Part shown: positions 47,131-58,589 of the stretch, in pieces
How positions within the stretch are numbered: position 1 is the first letter of the stretch
Layout of the letters: each line of letters opens with the position of its first letter
Assembly: GCF_019112545.1 (NCBI RefSeq)
Contig: NW_025064903.1
Coordinates: 267,616 to 331,615 of the forward strand
DNA: 64,000 bases
Direction of reading: 5' to 3'
Source: Guyanagaster necrorhizus
Taxonomy: Eukaryota > Basidiomycota > Agaricomycetes > Agaricales > Physalacriaceae
Notes under the pieces: generated by a model
Database searches by the model: none
What the model was told of the DNA's origin: nothing
Seen by the model: only the letters and a program-made list of their open reading frames with translations
Made by a program: the position numbers and the translations under genes

Positions 47131-48863
47131 TGACATGCTCTCTCCATGTTCAGGCATATAAAATTGCAAAAATTGCAAATACATGGACTGCATTCCAGTC
47201 CAGTAAGCATGTAACAGAAAATAGGACTAGAGTGCACAGAAACCTAGCTATCATAATGCTAAACTGAAGTAACAATAAGCAGAGTGCATGGCCTAGTAAC
47301 AGACTAATACCAGAGGGGTTAGGCTGCATGTGAGGTCCCAGCACTTGGCCCTAAATGCACTAATACTATTACAAGAGGACATGCTAAAAATAAAAAGACT
47401 ATGATCAAAATATGATCAGCAATCCTGATCACATTGATCAATGATGCACTGATGGAACATGCTTTAGAACAGGAAACTGAGACCCAAAGAAAGGTATCTG
47501 AATAACTGGGTGCTGAACAGAGAAATGACATGATGGCAACAAAGAAATAGATAAAGGAATATTACCCCAGGAATGAATAGTGCACATACTTATGGTGCCT
47601 TAGCATACATAACACAGCGAGGGACTCTGCATCATACTGAGAAATAGCACCTTTGGTGAGTCAGATGAAATGACTGGCTGGATACAGAGAAGCAGAACAC
47701 AGCCATTGTAGCTGACTCCTGGCATGAGAGATAACCCCAGAGGTCTGGAACAGTTTACCATGGTCAGAGATATGTCACCAAGGCAAGATGAAAGTGAGCA
47801 GACTGGGCTAGGCCAGCTAGCCAAGGCCAGCTAGTGAGGAAACATTGTGCAGTCCTAGCCTAAAAGAGAATAAGCATGGCAACTGCAATATGCACACAAA
47901 TAATACCTATGGGATCCAGTGAAGAGAATCTGAGCATGTGCAAGGTGAAAACAGATACAGTAGAGTGTTATTCACTGACCACACTCACACCAACACACAC
48001 ACAAAACTCTTAGTTCATGGGGAGATTATAATGCAATAAAAGTAGTCTTTAACAAATATAATTGTCTTCCTCAATGAGATCACAGTGTGTGAACAGTAAT
48101 AGCATGCTTACAACAGTCCGAGGTCTCTCTGAGTCTCAAGGCTTTTTGTTTTATCAAAACAAGAGATGGCAACTGATGTTGCCAGGCCTCGAGGTAAAGG
48201 ATACTGCAGCTCAATACAATATGTCGAAACACTCCCACAAAACTCTCAAATGGTTCCAAGCACAGCTCAGATCGATGCAAATCTCTAACACACACAATAC
48301 ACAACTCAAAGCTTCATGATCTAAGCAAAAACCAATCACAAATACATCCACAAGTGCCAAAGAGCACAGATCTCTGTTCACAAGCTTCCAAACCAATCAT
48401 AGACCCACAGGATTCAAACCTATGCAATCCAGAGACACAAAACACAATAAAATCTCATTTGACAGACTAAAGGGTTTGAACCTCTGCCACCTGTAGCACC
48501 ATGCATCACAAATACCTCAAAAACTCAAGATGATGTCCTTCAGACACTGCTCTCTTATTCTCAGGTTAGAGTGCAATCCAAAACCTCTTATCAAACAGGG
48601 CTTAAGTCTTTCACAAGCTTTGATACCTCACTTAGTTCTCACAGCTCTCTCAAGGATATTCAATAATAAGTTTATTCTCTCACCCAAAGTTACAAACACA
48701 AACCCAGAGCTAGAGTGCAAGGCTTTCTGTGCCTAATACACTGCAACTGTGGAGGTCGGAAACTTGATCTCTACTCATACAATACTGTATTTAAATACTC
48801 TACTAGAATACTTACTAATACAATCCTACTATGGTATCTTCAAAGTGCAGGACTTCATGCTGG
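47131..48863 (+). mobile_element. LTR-A copy 1, with its 3' half inverted
   Basis: 47,131-47,919 is the first ~790 nt of LTR-A (starts TGACATGCTC). 47,920-48,863 is the remaining ~940 nt reversed, starting with TGAAGAG (the LTR end, reversed). CCAG at 47,916-47,919 is repeated as its complement at 48,860-48,863. Re-inverting the second part gives an alignable complete LTR around gggatccagcatg. It abuts LTR-A copy 2 at 48,864. Confidence 0.85.
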
Positions 48864-50249
48864 TGACATGCCCTCTCTATGTTCAGGCATGTAAAATTGT
48901 GAAAATTGTGAATACATGGACTGCATTCCAGTCCAGTAAGCATGTAACAGAAATTAGGACTAGAGCACACAGAAACCTAGCTATCATAATGCTAAACTGA
49001 AATAACAATAAGCAGAGTGCATGGCCTAGTAACAGACTAATACCAGAGGGGTTAGACTGCATGTGAGGTCTCAGCACTTGGCCTTAAATGTGCCAATACT
49101 ATTATAAGAGGACATGCTAAAAATAAAAAGACTATGATCAAAATATGATCAGCAATTCTAATCACATTGATCAAAGATGCATTGATGGAACATGCCTTAG
49201 AACAGAGAACTGAGACCCAAAGAAAGGTATCTGAGTAAATGGGTATTGAATGGAGAAATAGAATAATGATAACAAAGTAATAAGTAGAGGAATATTACTC
49301 CAGGAATGAATAGTGTGCATACTGCTCCAAGCCTTGCACACATACTTATGGTGCCTTAGCATGCATAACACAGTGAGGGACTCCACATCATACTGAGAAA
49401 TGGCACCTTTGGTGAGTCAGATGGAATGATTGGCTAAATACAGGGAAACAGAATATAGCTATTGTGGCTGACTCCTGGCATGAGAGATAACTCCAGGGGT
49501 CTGGAACAGTTTACTGCTGTCAAAGATGTCACTGGAGAAATAAGAAAGCGAGCAGACCTGGTGAGGCCAGCTAGCCGATGTCAGCTAGCAAAGGAACAGT
49601 GGGCACAGTCCTTGCCCAGAAGAGAATAAGCATGGTGACTGTGATGTGCATGTGAATAATACCCATGGGATCTGGCATGGAATCCCACACTTTGAAGATA
49701 CCATAGTAGGATTGTATTAGTAAGTATTCTAGTAGAGTATTTAAATACAGTATTGTATGAGTAGAGATCAAGTTTCCGACCTCCACAGTTGCAGTGTATT
49801 AGGCACAGAAAGCCTTGCACTCTAGCTCTGGGTTTGTGTTTGTAACTTTGGGTGAGAGAATAAACTTATTATTGAATATCCTTGAGAGAGCTGTGAGAAC
49901 TAAGTGAGGTATCAAAGCTTGTGAAAGACTTAAGCCCTGTTTGATAAGAGGTTTTGGATTGCACTCTAACCTGAGAATAAGAGAGCAGTGTCTGAAAGAC
50001 ATCATCTTGAGTTTTTGAGGTATTTGTGATGCATGGTGCTACAGGTGGCAGAGGTTCAAACCCTTTAGTCTGTCAAATGAGATTTTATTGTGTTTTGTGT
50101 CTCTGGATTGCATAGGTTTGAATCCTGTGGGTCTATGATTGGTTTGGAAGCTTGTGAACAGAGATCTGTGCTCTTTGGCACTTGTGGATGTATTTGTGAT
50201 TGGTTTTTGCTTAGATCATGAAGCTTTGAGTTGTGTATTGTGTGTGTTA
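48288..50249. repeat. Inverted repeat with nearly identical ~560-bp arms
   Basis: Arms are ~48,288-48,847 and ~49,691-50,249, spacer ~840 bp. Over the arms I found only one difference (a C/T change at ~48,539 versus its partner near 49,996). The sequences beyond the arms, which belong to the same two LTRs, differ at roughly one in ten positions. An identical 68-codon ORF therefore appears on both strands; it is not a gene. Confidence 0.85.
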
Positions 50250-50617
50250 GGGATTTGAGTTGATCTGAGCTGTGCTTGGGATGATTTTGAGAGTTTTGAA
50301 GGAGTGTTTTGACATATTATATCAAGCTGCAGTACCCTTTGCCTTAAGGCCCAGCAACACCAGTTGCTATCTCTTGTTTTGATAAAATGAAAAGCTTTGA
50401 GACTTAGAGAGACCTTGGACTGTTGTAAGTGCACTATTGCAGTTTACATGCTGTGATCTCAAAAGAAGAAGACAATTATATTTGTTGATTGCTACTTTTA
50501 TTGCATTATAATCTCCCCATGAACTAAGAGTTTTCTGTGTGTGTTGGTGTGAGTGTGGTCAGTGGATAATGCTCTGCTGTATCCATTTTCACCTTGCATG
50601 CACTCAGATCCTCTTCA
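48864..50617 (+). mobile_element. LTR-A copy 2, full length
   Basis: 1,754 bp, TGACATGCCC to AGATCCTCTTCA. It aligns end to end with the copy at 56,255-58,051 (inverted). No internal region of family A follows; instead a piece of LTR-B starts at 50,618. Read with copy 1 it forms a large inverted repeat. Very few CpG remain. Confidence 0.88.
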
Positions 50618-50855
50618 ATGTACTTATTGTATATTTCTCAGTCTTTTGTGCCTATTGTCCTTGAGCATCACTACTATACAAAAAGGGTGACTATGCATTG
50701 TCAGGCAATGCTGTTGCATTGAAAGACAATGGCAGACTCAGCTATATGATGACTAAGCCTTTCCCATGGTCTTAAGTGCTTGCTTTGGTGCTCTGACTAA
50801 GCATAAATAGAGGTTAATCAAGAAAAAAGAATAAAGAAATAAGAAAAATTATAAT
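50618..50855 (-). mobile_element. Remnant of the B2 5' LTR (LTR-B second half in plus reading)
   Basis: It matches 39,927-40,159 from atgtacttattg to the aaaaattata end, in the same orientation, so it is the other LTR of B2. Its plus-left part is missing, replaced by the LTR-A pair. After it the antisense ORF of C resumes. Confidence 0.8.
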
Positions 50856-51489
50856 GTTGTTTGTGCTATAAGGTCAAGAAGACAGTATGCTCATTTAACC
50901 AGAGAAGCAGTGCTGGCAGAGTTGTAGAAAATGCAGAGATTGCCACTGCTCTCTGGAAAATAAATGGCAACATGAAGAAGTTACAGAGCTAAATAGATGA
51001 ACTTGCAAAGGAGGTAATAGGTCAAGTGGACAAGTTAGCAGAGAAGGTGGCAGATATCCATGGGACTGTAGAGAGGTTGCTGGATGACTATATGTCAGAT
51101 ATGGGGTCTCTGATAGACCTCATGTTCTCTGACTTAGAAGCTTGGGCAGTGGCTTATGCAGAGTTTCAGGATGTGAGAGAGTCAGAGGTGGAAAAATTGA
51201 AGAAGGCAATAGAAAGGCATCTAGATGAGGATATAACAGAGTTGAGAGAGATAGAGAAAAAGATGGACTCCAGCAGAGATGGGGTTGAAGCAAGTTCTTT
51301 GGATGTTGGTCCTTCTTTCTGAACAATTTATCTTGTTTCTTGTATTTTGTATGTTGTAGTGAATGGATGGGATCCAGCAGAGCCCAAAAAGAAAATGTAA
51401 TTATTTTTCTGTTTTCAAGTTTGAATAGAAGTGGTAAGAGGTTAGAGGCAGTGGAAACTGGTGAGGCTGAGAGAACATCAAGTGAATCA

Positions 51490-51930
51490 GAAATTTGAAA
51501 AAAGAGCATTCAAGAGATAATCTTAGACAAAGATCCTGGTTTATCTGGGTATTAGTGGTGGAAGTCCTCAATGAATTCATTGGCAGAGAACTTGGAGGCT
51601 GGCAGCCAGGCAAATTCTTTGTCAGTACTTTTGTAGCCTAACCACTGAATCTTGTATAAGAGCAGGCAGCAGAATTGGTGATCCAGCTTAGAGTCAAGGA
51701 TTTGAGCTATTTCATACAGTTCTTCCCTGTCTATTTCAACTGGAGGCAGTGGAGGTTGGGCTTAATTAGGGATGGTATTTTCTTCCATGGATTCCAGTTG
51801 TAAGATGTGAAAGACTGGGTGAATAGAGTGAAGGTCCAGTGGAAGTTTAAGAGTGAATGAATGAGAGCCAGATTGGACTAAGATCTTAAAAGGACCAAAG
51901 TATTTTTCAGAGAATTTTCTGGTCAGACAG
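51490..51930 (-). pseudogene. Element C integrase end and chromodomain
   Basis: After the LTR-D insertion the frame resumes with LTRKFSEKYFGPFKI, then IHPVFHIL. The chromodomain block follows: IQWLGYKSTDKEFAWLPASKF, then FHH.YPDKPG. This is the usual C terminus of basidiomycete chromodomain Ty3 pol. The original chromodomain would target integration to marked chromatin. Confidence 0.82.
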
Positions 51931-53315
51931 TGATATGCATGGTATCAGGCTAGCCCTGAAATTGGCAAATTTTAAACAATATATTCACATAAGCTAAAGT
52001 CTGTATGGCTAGCCATTTAAGAGCTATAGCTGAGGCTCTGAGCTGATAGCTATGCTATGCTAAGAAGGCTAAGGATCAATGGGGACTTAGCCAAAACAAC
52101 TTTGCACTGGGTTAATAACCTTGAAGTCAAAATTGGACTTAGAAGAATAATACCATCATGGCAAAATGCCAAGTCAATTTGGACTTAGAAATAGTACTAT
52201 GTTTGAGCTAATTCTAAATGTCATCAGGGCTGATATACTATAGTCTAGCTCAGGAGTTTATTACCATAACTAGCAGTGAAGTACAAGATCCAGCTAACAC
52301 CCAAACTAGGAGTAAAAAGCAAAGCAGAACTCATTAGCCTATGGCTAGCACATTGGATCTAATGCAAAATGCATGAGGTAAGGATTCCTCAGGCATAAAT
52401 AATTAAAGAGGCACATAGTCCAGGGGATGAGCCACAACTGAAGAGCTCAGCTGTCTCAGATCACTGCAATCATTTGATTGAGATCAATAGTGAGTCTGGA
52501 AATAACAAATAGAACTATAAGATGATCAATTATATAGTAAATAATCATGGACTATAGAAACAGAGTGCCAGGAGAGTCTTGGATCATCTGAAAAGGATAT
52601 ATGTGGCATTCTAAGATGAGATAACATCTAATTTTGGGACTAGCCAAGCAAAATAAGTAATCAGACAAAATTATTTATAAATCCTGTATCAGTTAATTAT
52701 GTATAAAAGCAGAATAAAGGAGGATCATGCAGGAGGTGACCCATTCCTGTGATTTAGGTGTTCTAGCCCTCAGTAGTTAGTCTCTGTATCAGTGGTTTTG
52801 TGTGTAACCTCAACTTGGATAGCTATTGTTACTAAGTCATCTGTATTGAATAAGAATTGAAGTCTTTATCAGACTTTGGATTTTGGCTTAATAAGAGTTT
52901 TAGCATCTGAGTATCAGTTCTCTGGTTTCAAGGATTACTAGCTAGCCACTGGTGCAGCTAGCTAAGCCTAAGTGCTTGAGAGATTTGATATTGAGTTTCA
53001 GTGTTTATTGGGTTTCAGAGTATTTTAAGTTAAGCTGAGCATCAAAGCTTCACATTTTAAGTCTCAATTCACATACTGTGTCTTATTCCTACCACCCTTG
53101 CAATTATTGCATCTTAAGACACAAACTAGCCTGGAATAAACTACCTTTATATCTTCATATTTGATTTGTCTGAGTCTATAGAGTGCTTCTATCATACTCA
53201 AACCACCCAAACTCATCTGTATTGGTGGTTATACATTGAGTGGTTAGGTGTTGGTGTTTGAGAGTTCATTTCTCATTTGTCTCTCTTAGTCACTTAGCCA
53301 TTTTCCAACATATCA
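51931..53315 (+). mobile_element. Solo LTR-D with 4-bp target duplication, inside C integrase
   Basis: 1,385 bp with palindromic ends TGATATG...CATATCA. ACAG flanks it at 51,927-51,930 and 53,316-53,319. Excision in silico restores the C integrase frame (KHIKTT | LTRKFSEKY). Orientation is not defined by an internal region; plus is by convention here. A second copy is at 60,788-62,181. Confidence 0.85.
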
Positions 53316-56254
53316 ACAGGTGGTTTTGATGTGTTTGGAACTGAGATAAACCTTGTCACCCACTTTGAGTAGGAGCACTGAAATCTGATGCTTGTCCACT
53401 TGAGCCTTATAACAAGACTGGGCTTCAGAAATTTCATCCTTTAGTACTTGATAGAGCTTATCAAGGTTGACTGCAAAGTCTCAGGCCTGAGCAGAAGCAA
53501 TGTCCCATTCAGGATGAACAATGATATTAGGGTGGTAACTCTTGTTAGTAAAGAATGAGAAGATTCTGATAGAGGTGTTAGAAGCATTGTTATAGGCAAA
53601 CTCAGCAATGGGTAAGAGAGTGTCCCAATTGTCTTATTGGTAGAAGCAGTAGATGCAAGTGTATTGTTTCAGCATTTGGATTACATGTTTGGTTTGTCTA
53701 TTGGTCTCTGGGTGGTAACTAAAAGTAAAGTGGAGTTTCATGTCAAGAGCTGTAGCTAGGGTGCAAGTAAACTGGGAAATGAATTTGAAGCTGTGGTTGA
53801 AGGTGATATAGCTGGGTACTCTATGCTTGGAGAAGACATGGATAACAAAAAGTTGGGCAAGTTCTGCAGAGTTGATGGTGTCATAAGTGGAAATGAAGAT
53901 GGCTTCCTTGCTAGCCTAGTAAATGACTACTGGAATGGCAATGAATCCATTGGAGTCTGGTAGTTGTTCAATGAAATCTATGGAAATGGAATTCCATGGC
54001 TATTTGGAAACTGGTAGAGGTTTGAGCAACCTATAGGAGTGGTGTCTAGGTGTCTTGTTGTGCTCACAAACTGTGCATGACTTAATATAGTGTCAAACAT
54101 ATTTATGCATCTTTGGCCAGATATAAGTCTGCTAAACTAGCTCTAATGTCCAGTTTTGACTAAAGTGGCCTGCCAGAATATGGTCATGATTGTTCTGTAG
54201 TATATAGAGATAGAGATCTCTGGTATCTGAAACATAAATGTGGCCTTCAAAGTGAAGGATATCAGATTTATCAATAGACCACTGAGAGGAAGAGGATTCA
54301 GAAGCAGATTTGGTCTGATAGAGGCTGTCAGATGACATAGAGTCAGAGAATGGTGCTTATTTGATATTGATGTAGAGCTTGTCAATATCCAAGATAGCAC
54401 TAGCTTAGAGGATAGGGCCTTCAAGATAGGTTGCACAGAGTGATGCAGAGAGTTGTTCTTGGGTGAAAACAGGTCAGAAATTGTGGTGATTGACTTAAGC
54501 ATATTGGCTATCTCCCTCTTTAGGGTAGATGTCTCACTGTCTAATGAGTGCATCCAGTTTCCCACCAAGTTTCCTTGGGCAGAACTGGATTAATAGATTG
54601 AACTGAGATAGGTATTCAGATCAGCAGACCTGTCAGCAGGTCAGAATCTTAATAGTGGCAAAGTATTCAAGATTTTTGTGGTCTGTTATAATATTGATGG
54701 AGTCCATGGAGCCTTTAAGGTAGTGATGCCAATGTTTAAAAACTTCAAAAAGAGCCAGAAGCTCTTTATCATGGGTATTGTAGTTGAGTTCAGCATTGTA
54801 GAGGCTTCAGGAGCAGAAAGTGATGAGGTGAATTTTGCCATCTTCTAGATAGATAGAGAGGATGGCTGCAATCATGTAGTCAGAGGCATTGATCTTCACC
54901 ATTATCCTTTGATTAGGAATCCAGTGGGTAAGGATGGGGGCATGTGTGAAGGCCTGTTTTAACTCATTGATGGTAGCCATGCATTTGTCATCAAATTTTC
55001 ATGGAATTCCTTTGTAGGTGAGTTGTGTAAGAGGAATAACAAAATTGCTATATTTGTGTATAAAGTGATAGTAGAAGTTGGCAAAGCCAAGAAAAGATTG
55101 GATGTCCTTGACTTTTCATGGCATCAGCCAGTCAACAATGGCCTTGCCTTTTTCTTCAGACATGTGAAGTCCTTTGGATGATAAGATGTAGCCTAGATAT
55201 TCCACAGTGTCTCAGTTGAATTCACATTTAGAGACTTTCCAGTAGAGTTCATTAGCTCTAAGTCTGCATAAGACTTCATGAATATGTTTCTGGTGATCTT
55301 CTGGGTTGTTAGAATATATGAGGATGTTGTTGAGATAGACTACTACTGATATGTTGAGCATGTCAGAGAATATATCATTCACAAAATGTTAGAATGCTGC
55401 TAGAGCATTTGTGAGGCCAAAAGGCATGACACACCATTCAAAAGAACTGTAGCAGGTCTGGAAGGCTGTTTTCCATTCATTGTCTTTTGCTATGTGAACA
55501 AGATAGTAGGCATGTTGAAGATCAAGCTTAGTGTAGATGTGCATGGAGTGAGCAGAGTCAAGGAGATCAGAAATGAGGAGAAGAGAGTAGTGATTCTTCT
55601 TAGAGATTTTGTTTAGGCTGCAGTAGTCAATGCAAAGTCAGAGTTCACCAGTCTTCTTCTTGACAAACAGGATCAGAGCCTCTTGTGGAGAGTGAGATGG
55701 AGTAATAAACTCATTGCACATATTATCATCAATAAACTCTTGTAGGGCCTTAAGTTCAGATTCTGAGAGAGAATAAATAGGTTCAAGTAGTAGAGATGTT
55801 TCTTCCTCAAGGTTGATTTTGAGGTCATATAGCCTGTGTTTAGATAGGTTTTTAGAGAGGATATTGCTGAAGACATCTGCAAAATCATGGTACTCTACTG
55901 GCACTAGTAAAAGATCTGTCAGTTCCACAGATATGGCTTTGGCTCCAATATTAGACAAGAAAGACTGCAGTATGAACTGCTGAGTGTCTTCTTCTGCACT
56001 GGCTTAGACAAATGCAGCAGCAGATATGATGGAGATCTTTGGATGTGCTTTTGTAGTAAAAGACTCTGAGGGAAAATAGGAATAGATGGCTTCATGTAGG
56101 AATGGAGCCCACCAGTTATCCAGAGGAGATTTAGAATGGAGTGAAGTCTCAAAGATTGGACTGGTGGAGTCTGGTGGGTGCAGAAGTCCTAAAATTGAGC
56201 TGAAAGGCTTAAAAAGGGATGAACTGTTGTCCTGTGAGCATGGAAGTCCTGTGG
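53316..56254 (-). pseudogene. Element C reverse transcriptase, RNase H and integrase
   Basis: Minus-strand blocks: YHDFADVFS, then ALILFVKKKTGEL at ~55,650, [11 protein letters not shown] at ~55,620, [10 protein letters not shown] at ~55,525, [11 protein letters not shown] at ~55,420 and YLNNILIYS at ~55,325 (YXDD with Asp to Asn). FLGFANFYYHFI is at ~55,080. RNase H is seen as DKELLALFEVFKHW at ~54,750 and TDHKNLEYF at ~54,685. Integrase follows with CTVCEHNKTPRH at ~54,065 and SYHPETNRQT at ~53,690. Stops and Arg/Trp losses are spread throughout. Confidence 0.87.
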
Positions 56255-58051
56255 TGAAGAGGATCTGAGCACACACAAGGTGAAAATGGATACAGCAGAG
56301 TGTTATCCACTGACCACACTCACACCAACACATAAAACTCTTAGTTTGTGGAGGAATTATAATGCAGTAAAAATAGCAATCAACAAATATAATTGTCTTC
56401 TTTAATGAGATCACAGCACATGAACAGTAATAGCATGCTTACAACAGTCCAAGGTCTCTCTAAGTCTCAAAGCTTTTTGTTTTATCAAAACAAGAGGTGG
56501 CAACTAGTGTTGCCAGGCCTCAAGGCAAAAAGTACTGCAGCTTAATACAATACATCGAAACACTCCTTCAAAACTCTCAAATGGTCCTAAGCACAGCTCA
56601 GATCAACTCAAATCCCTAACACACACAATACACAACTCAAAGCTTCACACTCTAAGCAAAAACCAATCACAAACACATCCACAAGTGACAAAAAGCACAG
56701 ATCTCTGTTCACAAGTTTCCAAACCAATCATAGACCCACAGGATTCAAACCTATGTGATCCAGAGACACAAAACACAATAAAACCCCATCCAATAGACCA
56801 AAGGGTTTGAATCTCTGCCACCTGTAGTACCACACATCACAAATACCTCAAAAACTCAAGATGATGCTCTTTAGACACCACTCTCTTATTCTCAGGTTAG
56901 AGCATAATCTAAAACCTCTTATTGAATCAGGCTTAAGTCCTTTACAAGCTTCAATGCCTCACTTAGTTCTTATAGCTCTCTCTTAAGATGTTCAATAATA
57001 TGTTTATTCTCTTGCCCAAAGTTACAAACACAAATCCAGAGCTAGAGTGCAAGGCTTTCTGTGCCCAATACACTACAACTGTGAGGGTTGGAAACTTTTT
57101 TCTCTACTCATACAATACTGTATTTAAATACTCTACTATGATACTTACTAATACAATCCTACTATAATATGTTCAAAGTGTGGGACTCCATGCCAGGTCC
57201 TGTGGGTACTATTCATGCATGTATTGCAGTTGCCATGCTTATTTGCTTCTGGGCCAGGACTGCACAATGTTTCCTCACTTAGCTGACCTCAGCTAGTTGG
57301 CCTAGCCAGATCTGCTCACTTTCTTCTTGTCTCAATGACACATCTCTGACAGTGGTAGACTGTTCTGGACCCCCAGAGTTATCTCTTATGTCTGGAGTCA
57401 GCCACAATAGTTATGTTCTCTTTTCCAGTATCTCAATATTCTCTCCAGCACATAAAATGCACTGCTTCTGACCTAGCATGTATCAATTAACTTTCCCAAT
57501 ATGATATATATCATACTGCAGTATGATGCAGAGTTCTGTGCTGTGTTAAATGCACTAAAGCACCATAAGTATGTGTGCAAGTCTCTGAGCAGTACATATG
57601 CTATTCATCTCTGAGAGTAGTATTCCTCTACCTATCCCCTTGTTGCTATCATTGCATCTCTCTATTCAGCACCCAGTTATTCAAATACCTTTCTTTGGGT
57701 CCCAGATCTCTGTTCTAAAGCATGTTTCATCAGTGCATCATTGATTAATGTGATCAGGATTGCCAATCATATTTTGATCATATTCTTTTTATTTTTAGCA
57801 TGCCCTCTTGTAATGGTATTGGTGCATCTAGGGCCAAGTGCTAGGACCTCACATGCAGTCTAACCCCTCTGGCATTTGTCTGCTACTAGACCATGCACTC
57901 TGCTCCTTGTTACTTCAGTTTAGCCTCATGATAGCTAGGTTTCTGTGCACTCTTATTCTATTCTTAGTTACATGCTTACTAGACTGAAATGTAGTCCATG
58001 TATTCTCAATTTTCACAATTTTACATGCTTGAACATGGAGAGGACATGTCA
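56255..58051 (-). mobile_element. Solo LTR-A inside element C, target site decayed at a CpG
   Basis: 1,797 bp from TGAAGAGGATC to GACATGTCA in plus reading. It separates C protease from RT. The 4-bp flanks are GTGG (56,251-56,254) and GCAG (58,052-58,055). Both derive from GCGG by one CpG transition each, supporting a 4-bp duplication for family A. Confidence 0.85.
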
Positions 58052-58055
58052 GCAG

Positions 58056-58560
58056 ATGCAGTGGAGGCTGTAGAATTGGTTGGAGTGAGATTCTGGTAGC
58101 TTGAGCAGAAGACAATACTGTTCTCAGCCCAGTCAATCAGTGGATTGTAGCAGGAGAGCCAGTTGTATTCTAGGACAAGATTGCAAGATGAATTCAGATG
58201 AGTGATATAAAAGTTGATGAGAAAGGTATCTCTAGAAGGAAAACAGATAGGAATAGTTGCAATTTGAAATATGCAGCTTCCAACAGAGCCATCAAATAAT
58301 TGGAGTTGCACACTAGAGATGGTTTTAATAAGAATATCATTGGCAGCTACATACTTAATGTTAATAAAGCAGTGGCTAAAACCAGAATTGATAAGAGCAA
58401 GAAAATACAGAATGATAGAAGCTGGAGACCTGTTGGGTTCTGTATTAGATAGTAATTCTGCTAAAAGCAGAAGATAGAAGGATTGGCTGGAAAGAGATAT
58501 TGCATTGAGAGTAATGACCTTTAGTGTGCAAATAGAGTTAACACAACCCTGAACTCACAT
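58056..58560 (-). pseudogene. Element C protease
   Basis: The minus frame ends with [27 protein letters not shown], the typical end of the retropepsin region in basidiomycete Ty3 elements (VLGYNWL..YNPLIDW). Upstream is [12 protein letters not shown]. The DSG active site is not intact. It is followed directly by LTR-A. Confidence 0.78.
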
Positions 58561-58589
58561 GGAGAGAACAGGGTTGCTTCCTAGTTTTT

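Larger units (their letters stand above)
38823..51322 (+). pseudogene. Antisense ORF of element C (coiled coil, Zn2Cys6-like cluster), split by B2
   Basis: Between the pol end of C (~51,490) and its 3' LTR, the opposite strand codes for a separate protein in two pieces, ~38,823-39,691 and ~50,856-51,322. Piece 1 has a long Glu/Arg-rich coiled coil (YAEAVERHELWKAEQ..., 38,870-39,170), a second block WTLAENIDYLCRRMLAEIGL at ~39,200, an acidic stretch, a basic SPRKRARLN near 39,495, a possible intron 39,560-39,608, and CNRCRQDDTLC at ~39,614. Piece 2 begins with CYKVKKTVCSF and contains a second coiled coil ending at GPSF and a stop at 51,322. The cysteine spacing across the break (CX2CX6CX7CX2CX6-8C) fits a Zn2Cys6 cluster. 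Several stops show decay. The function is unknown; a DNA-binding or RNA-related role is only suggested. Confidence 0.6.

Noticed and set aside
48530..50005. Identical 68-codon ORFs on opposite strands (48,530-48,736 and 49,799-50,005)
   Set aside because: They are mirror images within the LTR-A inverted repeat, not a conserved gene.
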